Shown: positions 23,965-31,155 of the stretch, in pieces
How the letters are laid out: each line of letters starts with the position of its first letter
How positions within the stretch are numbered: the stretch's first letter is position 1
Source: Palsa-504 sp963753195
Lineage (GTDB): Bacteria; Actinomycetota; Actinomycetes; Streptosporangiales; Streptosporangiaceae
Direction of reading: 5' to 3'
Assembly: GCA_963753195.1 (NCBI GenBank)
Contig: CAVWBH010000002.1
Location: 124,001-188,000, forward strand
Length of the DNA stretch: 64,000 bases
Program-made: the position numbers and the translations under genes
Notes under the pieces: model-generated
Databases searched by the model: none
Told to the model about the DNA's origin: nothing
The model's input: the letters and a program-made list of their open reading frames with translations, nothing else

Positions 23965-24946
23965 CGCTCGCCAGCCAGGCGTCCACCTCGGCGTGCCAGC
24001 GGCGCTTGTCCTGCTCGGCGGCGAAGGTGGCATCGAAGGAGTTGCGGGCCAGCACCGCGAGCGCGGCGTCGTCGTAGCCGAACGCGGCCCGCACCGCGGC
24101 CAGGTTGTCGTCCACGTACCCGCCGACATAGGCCGGGTTGTCACTGTTCACGCAGGCCAGCAGGCCGGAGTCCAGCATGCTCGGCAGCACGTGCGCGGCC
24201 AGGGTGTCCACCACGCGCAGCGCCACGTTGGACAGCGGGCACACGGTCAGCGCGGTGCGCCGGTCCCGCAGCTCGGCGATCAGCCCGGGGTCCTCCATGG
24301 ACCGCACGCCGTGGTCGACGCGCTCGACGTGCAGCAGGTCGATCGCCTCGCGCACGTAGTCCGGGCCGCCCTCCTCCCCCGCGTGCGCGACCAGCCGCAG
24401 GCCTTCGGCCGCGGCCTGCCGGTAGACCTGCTCGAACAGCGACGGCGGGTAGCCGATCTCGGTCGAGTCGAGCCCGACGCCGATGAACTGGTCGCGGAAC
24501 GGCAGCGCCGCGCGGAGCATCTCGGCGGCAGCCTCTGGACCCCGGTCGCGCAGGAAGCACAGGATCAGGGCGGCCGAGATCCCGTGCTCCCGCTCGCCGT
24601 CGGCCAGCGCCGCGGTCAGCCCGCCGAACACGGCGGCCAGCGGCACCCCGTGACCCAGGTGGGTCTGCGGGTCGAAGAAAATCTCGGCCCGGCGTACCCC
24701 GGCCGCCGCGGCCCGGGCCAGGTAAGCGCGGGCCAGGTCGTAGAAGTCCTGCTGCTGCCGCAGCACACGCACGTTGGCGTAGTGCAGGTCCAGGAAGGCC
24801 TGCAGGCTGTCGAACCGGTACCTGGCCCGCAGTTCCGCGGGGTCGGTGGTGGGCAGCGCGACGCCGTTGCGGACCGCCAGGCGGACCAGCAGCTCCGGCT
24901 CAAGCGTGCCTTCGATATGCAGATGGAGCTCGGCGACGGGCAGCAT
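23957..24946 (-). CDS. Adenine deaminase-type amidohydrolase
   Basis: The 329-residue enzyme has the metal-binding start ELHLHIEGTLEPE, the EIFFDPQTHLG block, HAGEEGGPDYV (catalytic Glu), VDHGVRS, TVCPLSN and VNSDNPAYVGG (metal Asp). The HIEGTLEPE, FFDPQTH and GLDSTE signatures match the adenine deaminase branch (adenine to hypoxanthine) more than adenosine deaminase, whose start reads HLDGS. It acts in purine salvage in the cytoplasm. ATG at 24946 is where conservation begins; the frame is open further upstream without likeness. No Shine-Dalgarno is seen, and a CAGAAT hexamer 7 nt upstream would suit a leaderless start. Assay would decide the substrate. Confidence 0.85.
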   Translation of the reverse strand: MLPVAELHLHIEGTLEPELLVRLAVRNGVALPTTDPAELRARYRFDSLQAFLDLHYANVRVLRQQQDFYDLARAYLARAAAAGVRRAEIFFDPQTHLGHGVPLAAVFGGLTAALADGEREHGISAALILCFLRDRGPEAAAEMLRAALPFRDQFIGVGLDSTEIGYPPSLFEQVYRQAAAEGLRLVAHAGEEGGPDYVREAIDLLHVERVDHGVRSMEDPGLIAELRDRRTALTVCPLSNVALRVVDTLAAHVLPSMLDSGLLACVNSDNPAYVGGYVDDNLAAVRAAFGYDDAALAVLARNSFDATFAAEQDKRRWHAEVDAWLASVS

Positions 24947-25059
24947 GGCAGAGATTCTGCCGCACGCACCGCGGTCCGTTCGGCAGATAAATTTAGGTTT
25001 CTGGTTCCATGGTCGGTGGGGCACAGTGGGTTCGTAATACGGGGAGTTCGGGAGGTTTG

Positions 25060-26082
25060 ATGGTAAACGGCCAGCCGGCAATTCTTGTGGAGGGCCTGAC
25101 CAAGTCGTTCGGCAACGTGCACGCGCTGCGGGGCATCGACCTGTCGGTGCCGCGCGGGACGGTGCTCGGCGTCCTGGGCCCGAACGGCGCGGGCAAGACG
25201 ACCGCGGTCCGGATCCTGACCACCTTGCTGCCTCCGGACGGGGGCCGGGCGGTGGTCGACGGGTTCGACGTGGTGCACGATGCCGCCGCGGTACGCCGGT
25301 CGATCGGGCTGGCCGGGCAGTCCGCCGCCATCCAGGAAGAGCTGACCGGCCGGGAGAACCTGGAGATCGTCGGGCGGCTGTACCACCTGCGCTGGCCGGA
25401 GGCCCGCAGCCGTGCCGTCGAGCTGCTGGAGCAGTTCGGCCTGACGGACGCGGCCAACCGGGCGGCCAAGACCTACTCCGGCGGCATGCAGCGGCGTCTG
25501 GACCTGGCCGCGAGCCTGGTCGGGCGGCCGCGGGTGCTGTTCCTGGACGAGCCGACCACGGGGCTGGACCCGCGGTCGAGGCTGGGCATGTGGGACATCA
25601 TCCGGTCCCTGGTCGCCGACGGGACGACCATCCTGCTCACCACCCAGTACCTGGACGAGGCCGACGAGCTGGCTGATGAGATCGTGGTCATCGACCACGG
25701 CCAGGTCATCGCCGCGGGCACGGCCGAGGAGCTGAAGGGCCGGGCCGGCGGGGACGTGGTCGAGTTCACCGTGCCCGACCGGTCGCACGTCGCTGATGCG
25801 GCCGCGGCGGTCACCCCCATCGGCGAGAGCGAGCCGCACGCCGACCTGGAGACAGGGGTGGTGAGCATCGGGGTCGGCGGGCGCGGATCGGACGCGCTGG
25901 TCGACGCCGTCCGCGCGCTGGACGCCGCGGGCGTGGCGACCAGGGGGCTCACGTTGCGCAGGCCGTCGCTCGACGACGTATTCCTGACCCTGACCGGCCA
26001 CGCCGCCGAGGAGGAGCAGCCGTCCGGCCGAAGGCGCGGCGGCCGGGGACGGCGGCGGGCTGAGGCGGGGGCGGCATCATGA
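25060..26082 (+). CDS. DrrA-like ABC exporter ATPase
   Basis: The 340-residue protein shows Walker A GPNGAGKTTAV, the signature YSGGMQRRLDLAASLVG, Walker B LFLDEPTTGLDP and the switch LTTQYLDEADELAD. The DrrA-type C-terminal domain follows, ending at RPSLDDVFLTLTG, and then a Gly/Arg-rich tail. DrrA/DrrB pairs export daunorubicin-like drugs and lipids such as phthiocerol dimycocerosates. The ATG at 25060 follows GGGAGG by 4 nt. The stop overlaps the permease start (ATGA). Nothing nearby makes a secondary metabolite, so its substrate is probably a toxic compound or lipid. Divergent from the deaminase gene. Confidence 0.93.
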   Translation: MVNGQPAILVEGLTKSFGNVHALRGIDLSVPRGTVLGVLGPNGAGKTTAVRILTTLLPPDGGRAVVDGFDVVHDAAAVRRSIGLAGQSAAIQEELTGRENLEIVGRLYHLRWPEARSRAVELLEQFGLTDAANRAAKTYSGGMQRRLDLAASLVGRPRVLFLDEPTTGLDPRSRLGMWDIIRSLVADGTTILLTTQYLDEADELADEIVVIDHGQVIAAGTAEELKGRAGGDVVEFTVPDRSHVADAAAAVTPIGESEPHADLETGVVSIGVGGRGSDALVDAVRALDAAGVATRGLTLRRPSLDDVFLTLTGHAAEEEQPSGRRRGGRGRRRAEAGAAS

Positions 26083-26900
26083 CCGCGATCGCGGAACGCA
26101 CCGCAGGCCCGGTCGGCGCGCCCAGCCCGCGCGTCCGGTTCGGCTGGGCGGTGACCGACACGCTCACCATCACCCGGCGCAACCTGCTGGTCTGGATGCG
26201 GGTGCCGGCGTACCTGGTGTTCACCGTGGTCCAGCCGGTGATCTTCGTGCTGATGTTCCGTTACGTGTTCGGCGGCGCGATCCGGGTCGGCGTGCCGGGC
26301 GGCTACGTCAACTTCCTGATGCCCGGGATCATCGCGCAGACCGCCGCGTTCGCCTGCTTCGGCACGGCCATCGCGCTGGCCCAGGAGCTGACCAAGGGCG
26401 TCATCGACCGGCTGCGGTCGATGCCGATGGCGCGCTCGGCCGTGCTGACCGGGCGGCTGCTGGCCGACACGCTGCGGATGCTGGTGACGATCCTGATCGT
26501 CCTGGCGGTCGGGTACGCGGTCGGGTTCCGGTTCTCCAACGGCGCCGTCCCGGCCATCGCGATGGTCGCGCTGGCGGTGCTGTTCGGCGTGGCCATCGCC
26601 TGCATCTCCGCGTACACCGGGCTGGCCATCGGCGACGAGGAGTCGGTGCAGGCTTTCGGGCTGATCTGGATCTTCCCGCTGACGTTCCTGTCCTCGGCGT
26701 TCGTGCCGATCGCGACCATGCCGGGCTGGCTGCAGGCGTTCGCGAACAACCAGCCGGTCACCTACGTGGTCGACACCATGCGCGCGCTGGCCCTGGGCGG
26801 CCCGATCGCGGGCAACCTGTGGAAGAGCCTGGCCTGGCTGGCGGGTATCTACCTGGTGTTCGTGCCGCTGGCCGTCCGGGCCTACAAGCGGGCCAGCTGA
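26079..26900 (+). CDS. DrrB-like ABC-2 permease
   Basis: The 273-residue protein has six membrane helices with the ABC-2 family pattern. These are a cytoplasmic start, RNLLVWMRVPAYLVFTVVQPVIFVLMF, the FLMPGIIAQTAAFACFGTAIAL segment, the intracellular LTKGVIDRLRSMPMARSAVLTGRL loop that contacts the ATPase, and the signature LTFLSSAFVPIATMPGWLQAFANNQPVTYVVD. It pairs with the ATPase encoded just upstream (4-nt overlap). A strong hairpin begins at its stop codon, so the operon ends here. Confidence 0.93.
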   Translation: MTAIAERTAGPVGAPSPRVRFGWAVTDTLTITRRNLLVWMRVPAYLVFTVVQPVIFVLMFRYVFGGAIRVGVPGGYVNFLMPGIIAQTAAFACFGTAIALAQELTKGVIDRLRSMPMARSAVLTGRLLADTLRMLVTILIVLAVGYAVGFRFSNGAVPAIAMVALAVLFGVAIACISAYTGLAIGDEESVQAFGLIWIFPLTFLSSAFVPIATMPGWLQAFANNQPVTYVVDTMRALALGGPIAGNLWKSLAWLAGIYLVFVPLAVRAYKRAS

Positions 26901-26940
26901 GCACCGCCCGGGCGCGGGTCGGCCGGCCCGGGCGGTGCTC
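26899..26940 (+). terminator. Strong hairpin terminator after the DrrAB-like operon
   Basis: Two perfectly complementary 15-base arms (26899-26913 and 26926-26940) with a 12-nt loop begin within the permease stop codon. The stem is almost all G/C, and no U tract follows. Confidence 0.8.
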
Positions 26941-26958
26941 ATGCCGGGTGACGCCGAT

Positions 26959-26964
26959 TACAGT
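26959..26964 (+). promoter_or_regulatory. -10 box of the MFS gene, leaderless start
   Basis: TACAGT ends 6 nt before the ATG at 26971; there is no Shine-Dalgarno. Confidence 0.55.
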
Positions 26965-26970
26965 GGCGGC

Positions 26971-28431
26971 ATGGCGCCGGGTTCGCGGGGAGTTCAACGC
27001 ATTAGTCCGCCGCAGGACGGCCAGCAGGCCAAGACCGGCATGATCCTCACCGTGCTGCTGCTGGCGGCGCTGTGCTACGCGGTGCTGAGCTCGGCGGTCA
27101 TCCCGGCGCTGCCGGTGTTCCAGCGCAGCCTGGGCGCCAGCGAGACCGGCGTCACGTGGCTGCTGACCGGGTTCCTGCTGTCGGCCTCGGTGGGCACGGC
27201 GATCATCGGCAAGCTGGGCGACATGCACGGCAAGCGGCCGCTCCTGGTGGGCACGCTGCTGGTGCTAGCGGCGGGAACCGCCCTGGGCGGGGCGGCCAAC
27301 TCGCTGGGCGTGCTGATCGTGGCCCGGGTCATCCAGGGCGTGGCCGGCGGCATCTTCCCGCTGTCGTTCTCGGTCATCCGCGATGAGTTCCCCCGGGACC
27401 GGGTGCCGGGCAGCATCGGGCTGATGTCGGCCATCCTGGGGATCGGCGGGGGCTTCGGCCTGGTGATCGGCGGCCTCATCGACGAGCACCTGAGCTGGCA
27501 CTGGCTGTTCTGGATCCCGCTGCCGGTGATGCTGGTGTCCGCCGTCGGCGCCCGCTTGTTCATCCCGCCGCCCGGGGACCGGGCCCCCGGCCGGGTCAAC
27601 TGGGTCGCCGCGGCGCTGATGAGCACCGGCATGTGCTGCGTGCTGATCGCGATCGCCCAGACCTCGGTCTGGGGCTGGACCAGCTCGCGCACCCTGGGCC
27701 TGCTGGCGGCCGGCCTGGCCGTCTGCGCGGTGTGGATCATGGTCGAGCTGCACAGCAGCAATCCGCTGGTCGACATGGCCCTGATGCGGGTCCGCGGGGT
27801 ATGGACGGTCAACCTGGCTGCCTTCCTGCTGGGCGGCGGACTGTACTCGTTCTTCCTGCTGCTCCCTCAGCTGGCCCAGCTGCCCACCAGCACCGGGTTC
27901 GGCTACGGGGCCTCCGTGGTGGCCGCCGGGGTGTACCTGCTGCCCTGCGCGGTCGGCATGGGCGTGCTGGGCTCGCTGGCGGGCCGGGTCGAGCGGCGGT
28001 TCAGCTCGCGATGGGCGCTGATCACCGGTTCGATCATCGGCGCCGGGGCCTGCATCTGGCTGACCGTGACCAGCCGCCACCCGTACGGCATGCTGGTCAG
28101 CTCCGCGCTGCTCGGGGTCGGGATCGGGCTGGCGTTCTCCGCGCTGGGCAACCTGATCGTGCAGGCCGTCCCGGAGACCGAGACGGGCGTGGCCAGCGGG
28201 ATGAACACGGTGCTGCGCACGCTCGGCGGAGCGCTCGGCGGCCAGATCGCCGCCACCTTCGTGGCCGGCGACGTGATCCGCGGCCTGCCCGCGCTGGCCG
28301 GGTTCACCCGGACGTTCATCATGGCCGCGCTGTTCCTGGCCGGCTGCGCCGTGGCGGGCATACTCGTCCCCGCCACCCAGGAGGCCGTCATGCCCGCCTG
28401 GCAGCCCGAGACGAGCTTGGGCGGTCGCTAG
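26971..28431 (+). CDS. MFS drug exporter, EmrB/QacA (DHA2) type
   Basis: The 486-residue protein has about 14 membrane helices, typical of DHA2 exporters. It has motif A GKLGDMHGKRPLL after helix 2, the ARVIQGVAGGIFPLSF segment of helix 4 and motif C-like GGGFGLVIGGLIDE in helix 5. Such proton-driven pumps export antibiotics, dyes or quaternary compounds. The ATG at 26971 fits a leaderless start; upstream open frame to 26935 runs into the terminator. Its stop codon overlaps the -10 box of the next gene. It sits right after a DrrAB-type exporter, forming a drug-export cluster without biosynthetic genes. Confidence 0.9.
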   Translation: MAPGSRGVQRISPPQDGQQAKTGMILTVLLLAALCYAVLSSAVIPALPVFQRSLGASETGVTWLLTGFLLSASVGTAIIGKLGDMHGKRPLLVGTLLVLAAGTALGGAANSLGVLIVARVIQGVAGGIFPLSFSVIRDEFPRDRVPGSIGLMSAILGIGGGFGLVIGGLIDEHLSWHWLFWIPLPVMLVSAVGARLFIPPPGDRAPGRVNWVAAALMSTGMCCVLIAIAQTSVWGWTSSRTLGLLAAGLAVCAVWIMVELHSSNPLVDMALMRVRGVWTVNLAAFLLGGGLYSFFLLLPQLAQLPTSTGFGYGASVVAAGVYLLPCAVGMGVLGSLAGRVERRFSSRWALITGSIIGAGACIWLTVTSRHPYGMLVSSALLGVGIGLAFSALGNLIVQAVPETETGVASGMNTVLRTLGGALGGQIAATFVAGDVIRGLPALAGFTRTFIMAALFLAGCAVAGILVPATQEAVMPAWQPETSLGGR

Positions 28432-28434
28432 GCT
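28429..28434 (+). promoter_or_regulatory. -10 box of the alpha/beta hydrolase gene
   Basis: TAGGCT overlaps the stop codon of the MFS gene and ends 7 nt before the ATG at 28442. Confidence 0.45.
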
Positions 28435-28441
28435 TGCGGCC

Positions 28442-29233
28442 ATGCCCGACGAGCATGGATACTCCCGCGCCGAACTCCCGCTGTACTTCGAATGGCACGG
28501 TAAGCCGGATAGCCTGCGGCCTGCGCTGCTGCTCTTGCACGGCGGCGGCTCGACGATCGAGTCCAACTGGGGCCGCCTCATCCCGGCCCTGGAGAGCTCG
28601 CGGCGCATGCTGGCCGTCGAGCTGCAAGGACATGGGCATACCGGATCGGGTGCGGCGCCTGCGTCATTCGAGGGTTCGGCGGACGGCGTGGCCGCGCTGC
28701 TCGCGGAACTCTCCGCCGGACCGGTCGACGTGCTCGGGTTCAGTAACGGCGGCCAGGTCGGGATGCAGCTGGCCATCCGGCATCCGCGCGCGGTCCGCCG
28801 CCTGATCGTGGCGTCGGCGCCGTTCCGCCGCGACGGGATGGTCGACGGATTCTGGGACGGCCTGGCCGCGGCCACCTATGCCGATCTTCCCGCGCCCTAC
28901 CGCGAGGCCGACCTCACGGCCAGCGATGACCCCGGCCATGCCGAGCGCATGTACCGCCTCGATCGAGAGCTCATGCTGACCGGTTTCGCCGACTGGCCGG
29001 ACGCTCAGGTCGCCTCGATAACCGCGCCGACACTCGTGGTGGCGGCCGACGACGACGTGGTCCGCATCGAGCACACGGTGCTGCTGGCCGCCCTTATCCC
29101 GAACGCTCGGCTGCTGATCGTGCCCGGAAATCACGGCGACTATCTCGGCGAACTGGCCGCCGCGGCGGGAGATACCGGGCCGCTGCAGCGGACCCTCCCC
29201 TTCCTGACCGGTTTCCTGGACGAGCCTTCCTGA
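28442..29233 (+). CDS. Alpha/beta hydrolase
   Basis: The 263-residue protein has the oxyanion segment LLLLHGGGSTIESNW, the nucleophile elbow LGFSNGGQVGM (Ser), the acid in VVAADDDVV and the His in VPGNHGDYLGE. The nucleophile is Ser, unlike the epoxide-hydrolase-like gene at 10469, so it is likely an esterase, lactonase or C-C hydrolase of the BioH/MhpC kind. The short helical cap spans about residues 125-190. The start fits the leaderless pattern. It converges with a VOC gene 6 nt downstream. Substrate cannot be told. Confidence 0.85.
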   Translation: MPDEHGYSRAELPLYFEWHGKPDSLRPALLLLHGGGSTIESNWGRLIPALESSRRMLAVELQGHGHTGSGAAPASFEGSADGVAALLAELSAGPVDVLGFSNGGQVGMQLAIRHPRAVRRLIVASAPFRRDGMVDGFWDGLAAATYADLPAPYREADLTASDDPGHAERMYRLDRELMLTGFADWPDAQVASITAPTLVVAADDDVVRIEHTVLLAALIPNARLLIVPGNHGDYLGELAAAAGDTGPLQRTLPFLTGFLDEPS

Positions 29234-29239
29234 CCGGTT

Positions 29240-29632
29240 TCACCCTGGCTTGACCTTGGCCACGATCTCCACGAGATTCCCGTCCGGATCGCGCAGTAGA
29301 GCATTCCGGTTGTTGTTGCCAGTGTCGTGGGGCGGCTGGAGCACAGGCACCCCGGCGGCCACGAGCTCGGCATAGGCGCGGTCGACGTCATCGGTCCACA
29401 CCACCAGGACCATGGCCGGGCTTCCCGGCACGGCCTGGACGCCGTGCACCCTCCTGGCCGCCTCGACCGTGCCGAGGCCGACCTTGAAGCCGTTCAGCTG
29501 GAGTTCGACGTGCTCAAGAGGGCCCTCGGCGGGAGCGCGGAACGTCTCGGCGAAGCCGAGAAGGTCACGGTAGAAGTGCAGCCCGGCTTCGATATCGCGG
29601 GTGTAGAGAGTCACCAGGGCCGCGGTAAACAT
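29240..29632 (-). CDS. VOC/glyoxalase-fold protein
   Basis: The 130-residue protein is a two-repeat vicinal-oxygen-chelate fold: a first strand ALVTLYTRDIEAGLHFYRDLLGFAE, HVELQLNG, and the second half AMVLVVWTDDVDRAYAELVAAGVPVLQPP with the end block RNALLRDPDGNLVEIV. His and Glu residues at the usual metal positions are partly kept (HVELQ, NLVEI). Family members include glyoxalases, dioxygenases and antibiotic-binding proteins; which applies is not clear. TATTTT at 29639-29644 lies 6 nt before the ATG, so it is probably leaderless. It is divergent from the ATP-binding protein at 29763. Confidence 0.85.
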   Translation of the reverse strand: MFTAALVTLYTRDIEAGLHFYRDLLGFAETFRAPAEGPLEHVELQLNGFKVGLGTVEAARRVHGVQAVPGSPAMVLVVWTDDVDRAYAELVAAGVPVLQPPHDTGNNNRNALLRDPDGNLVEIVAKVKPG

Positions 29633-29638
29633 GCTCAG

Positions 29639-29644
29639 AAAATA
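29639..29644 (-). promoter_or_regulatory. -10 box of the VOC gene, leaderless start
   Basis: TATTTT on the minus strand ends 6 nt before the ATG at 29632; there is no Shine-Dalgarno. Confidence 0.5.
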
Positions 29645-29762
29645 CAACGTAAGCGGCCGCCTCGGCCGGCGCATGCGGGTTTGGGATCGCCTGGCTGAGG
29701 CACATGTGATCAGGCAGGCGCAAGCTAGCCGGTGTTGCCGGTACCGGGCGGAGGTGGATGGC

Positions 29763-30317
29763 GTGGAGATCAAGATGGTGCTGTACCTGCCCCGCGATAC
29801 GGCCACCGTGCCGGTCAGCCGCCAGGTTCTCGACGGCTGCCTGGCGACGTTGGGCGTGACGCCGGATACGCGCGCCGACATCGCGCTGGCGCTCACCGAG
29901 GCCTGCGCCAACGTCGTCCTGCACGCCGGGCCGGCCGAGGAGTATCTGGTTCAGGTGAGCGCCAGGAACGGGCAGTGCGCGATCGAGGTCATCAACGCCG
30001 ACGGCGGGACTGGCACGCCGGCGCCCGACGGCGCTCTGCGCAGCGGGGCCGTGCGCAGCGGGGCCATGCGCAGCGGGGCCATGCGCAGCGGCCAGGAGAC
30101 CGGCGAGGAACGGGCGGGCAGGATGGCTCTCGCCGATGAGCCGGTGCCGGTGACCGCCGAGCACGGCCGCGGCCTGAAGATCATCGACGCGGTGGTCGAC
30201 AACTTGCAGCTGACCGGCGACGACCGCCAGGGCCTGACCGTCCACTTCGAGAAGGCACTGGAGTGGCTGCCCGGAGCGCCCGGACGGCACCTGTTCAACC
30301 CTGATGGCGGCTGCTAG
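29763..30317 (+). CDS. RsbW-like ATP-binding protein, possible anti-sigma factor
   Basis: The 184-residue product is a GHKL ATPase of the RsbW/SpoIIAB class (HATPase_c_2). It has the N box RADIALALTEACANVVLHAG, a G1-like AIEVINADGG, and the second ATP loop AEHGRGLKIIDAVVD. These proteins bind or phosphorylate an anti-sigma-antagonist, or act as anti-sigma factors. Between the two boxes sits an inserted four-fold GAMRSG-like repeat (30034-30095) that would lengthen the ATP lid. GTG at 29763 was chosen for the GGAGG 8 nt upstream. It has no sigma factor or STAS neighbour, so its partner is elsewhere. Confidence 0.8.
   Translation: MEIKMVLYLPRDTATVPVSRQVLDGCLATLGVTPDTRADIALALTEACANVVLHAGPAEEYLVQVSARNGQCAIEVINADGGTGTPAPDGALRSGAVRSGAMRSGAMRSGQETGEERAGRMALADEPVPVTAEHGRGLKIIDAVVDNLQLTGDDRQGLTVHFEKALEWLPGAPGRHLFNPDGGC
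30034..30095 (+). repeat. 15-bp tandem repeat in the RsbW-like gene
   Basis: Nearly four copies of a 15-bp unit (gcgcagcggggccat, with one g for a change) encode repeated RSGAM. The array stays in frame inside the ATP-lid region. Confidence 0.85.
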
Positions 30318-30422
30318 AGCGTGTTTCGCTACGTTCGCCCGGGACGCTCCCACCCATGCCTTGAGCGGGCTCACCTCAGCTGAGCCAGGACCTAAGAAAG
30401 CACCTTCCGCTCGGGTGGTCTC

Positions 30423-30475
30423 CATGATCATGGCCAAGAATGGCCGACTGCGGTCCAAAACTGGCCATGATCATG
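30423..30475. repeat. Inverted repeat, 14-bp perfect arms
   Basis: Arms CATGATCATGGCCA (30423-30436) and its exact complement (30462-30475) are separated by 25 nt. It lies in a 340-nt gene-free stretch and could be a terminator of the upstream gene, a protein site or a mobile-element end. Confidence 0.75.
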
Positions 30476-30482
30476 CTTGGCA

Positions 30483-30519
30483 CCCGTTATGTCTCAATGT
30501 GAAGTTGAGGCATAACGGG
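30483..30519. repeat. Inverted repeat with a third copy of the core motif
   Basis: The 15-bp arms at 30483-30497 and 30505-30519 differ at one base, with a 7-nt loop. The motif GTTATGTC (30486-30493) recurs inverted as GACATAAC at 30519-30526. Three nested copies of one motif suggest recognition by a DNA-binding protein or a recombinase. The rest of 30318-30658 has no gene I can support. A short frame from 30527 reads RRDIKERTSSERLHH and looks vaguely like a transposase end. Confidence 0.65.
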
Positions 30520-30658
30520 ACATAACCGGCGTGACATCAAGGAGCGCACCAGCAGCGAACGGCTACACCACGCCCGACCGCCAATCCGCGCTGCCCGGTG
30601 GCGCCGCTCCCGCCTGCAGGAAGGACCTGACCAGCAGCAAAGCCGGAAAGCCGGCGGC

Positions 30659-30970
30659 CTAGGCCACCTGGAACTGGACACGGGCAATGTCGCGGCAGAT
30701 CACCGCGAAGATCTCACGGCGCAGCCGGTTATGCTCCTCGTCCTGGTCGTAGACGCGGTAGGCCTCCGCGTCCTGCCAGTCATTGGTGATCGCGAAGTCC
30801 CAGCCGCCGTCACGCACCCCGGCGTCGGTCCCGACGGCCATCGCGATCATCCCTGGGAAGCTGAGCGCGGCGATTCCCGCCAGGCCGTCGCGGAGCAGCG
30901 CGGCATCGGCCGCCTGCTGGGCGGGATCGCCGGCCGGGCGCAGGCGCCCGACCACCACGTTGCGGATCAC
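30659..30970 (-). CDS. Dabb-domain (stress-responsive A/B barrel) protein
   Basis: The 103-residue protein shows the Dabb fold: VIRNVVVGRLRP at the start, a central LAGIAALSFPGMIAMAVGTD, the strand WDFAITNDWQDAEAYRVYDQDEEHNRLR with the conserved His near its end, and the last strand ARVQFQ. Members form small dimeric barrels; some are polyketide cyclases or stress proteins, most are uncharacterised. The start is GTG, with GGGGAG 8 nt before it. It is divergent from the NTPase-kinase gene at 31156, 185 nt away, with no visible functional link. Confidence 0.8.
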   Translation of the reverse strand: MIRNVVVGRLRPAGDPAQQAADAALLRDGLAGIAALSFPGMIAMAVGTDAGVRDGGWDFAITNDWQDAEAYRVYDQDEEHNRLRREIFAVICRDIARVQFQVA

Positions 30971-31155
30971 TGGCGCACTCCCCTTGCGGCTCGGCTGGCA
31001 CCGGTTCTCATCACTATGGAGGGAGTCTGCCACGGCCCGCCCGGCGCGGGACACTGGCCGCCGCCGCGCGCGTAGCGCTGGCCGCGGTCGCAGGCGGCTA
31101 TGGGCCCGCTGGCCGTTGCTCCCGCAGGAAGGTTACGATTCAAACCGGGAGAAAT

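Noticed and set aside
23957..24946. Adenosine deaminase as the default name for the amidohydrolase
   Set aside because: The HIEGTLEPE, FFDPQTH and GLDSTE blocks fit the adenine deaminase branch better; kept as adenine deaminase-type with substrate open.
25060..28431. Drug-export genes as part of a biosynthetic gene cluster
   Set aside because: No synthase, tailoring set or pathway regulator is nearby; deaminase, hydrolase and VOC neighbours are generic.
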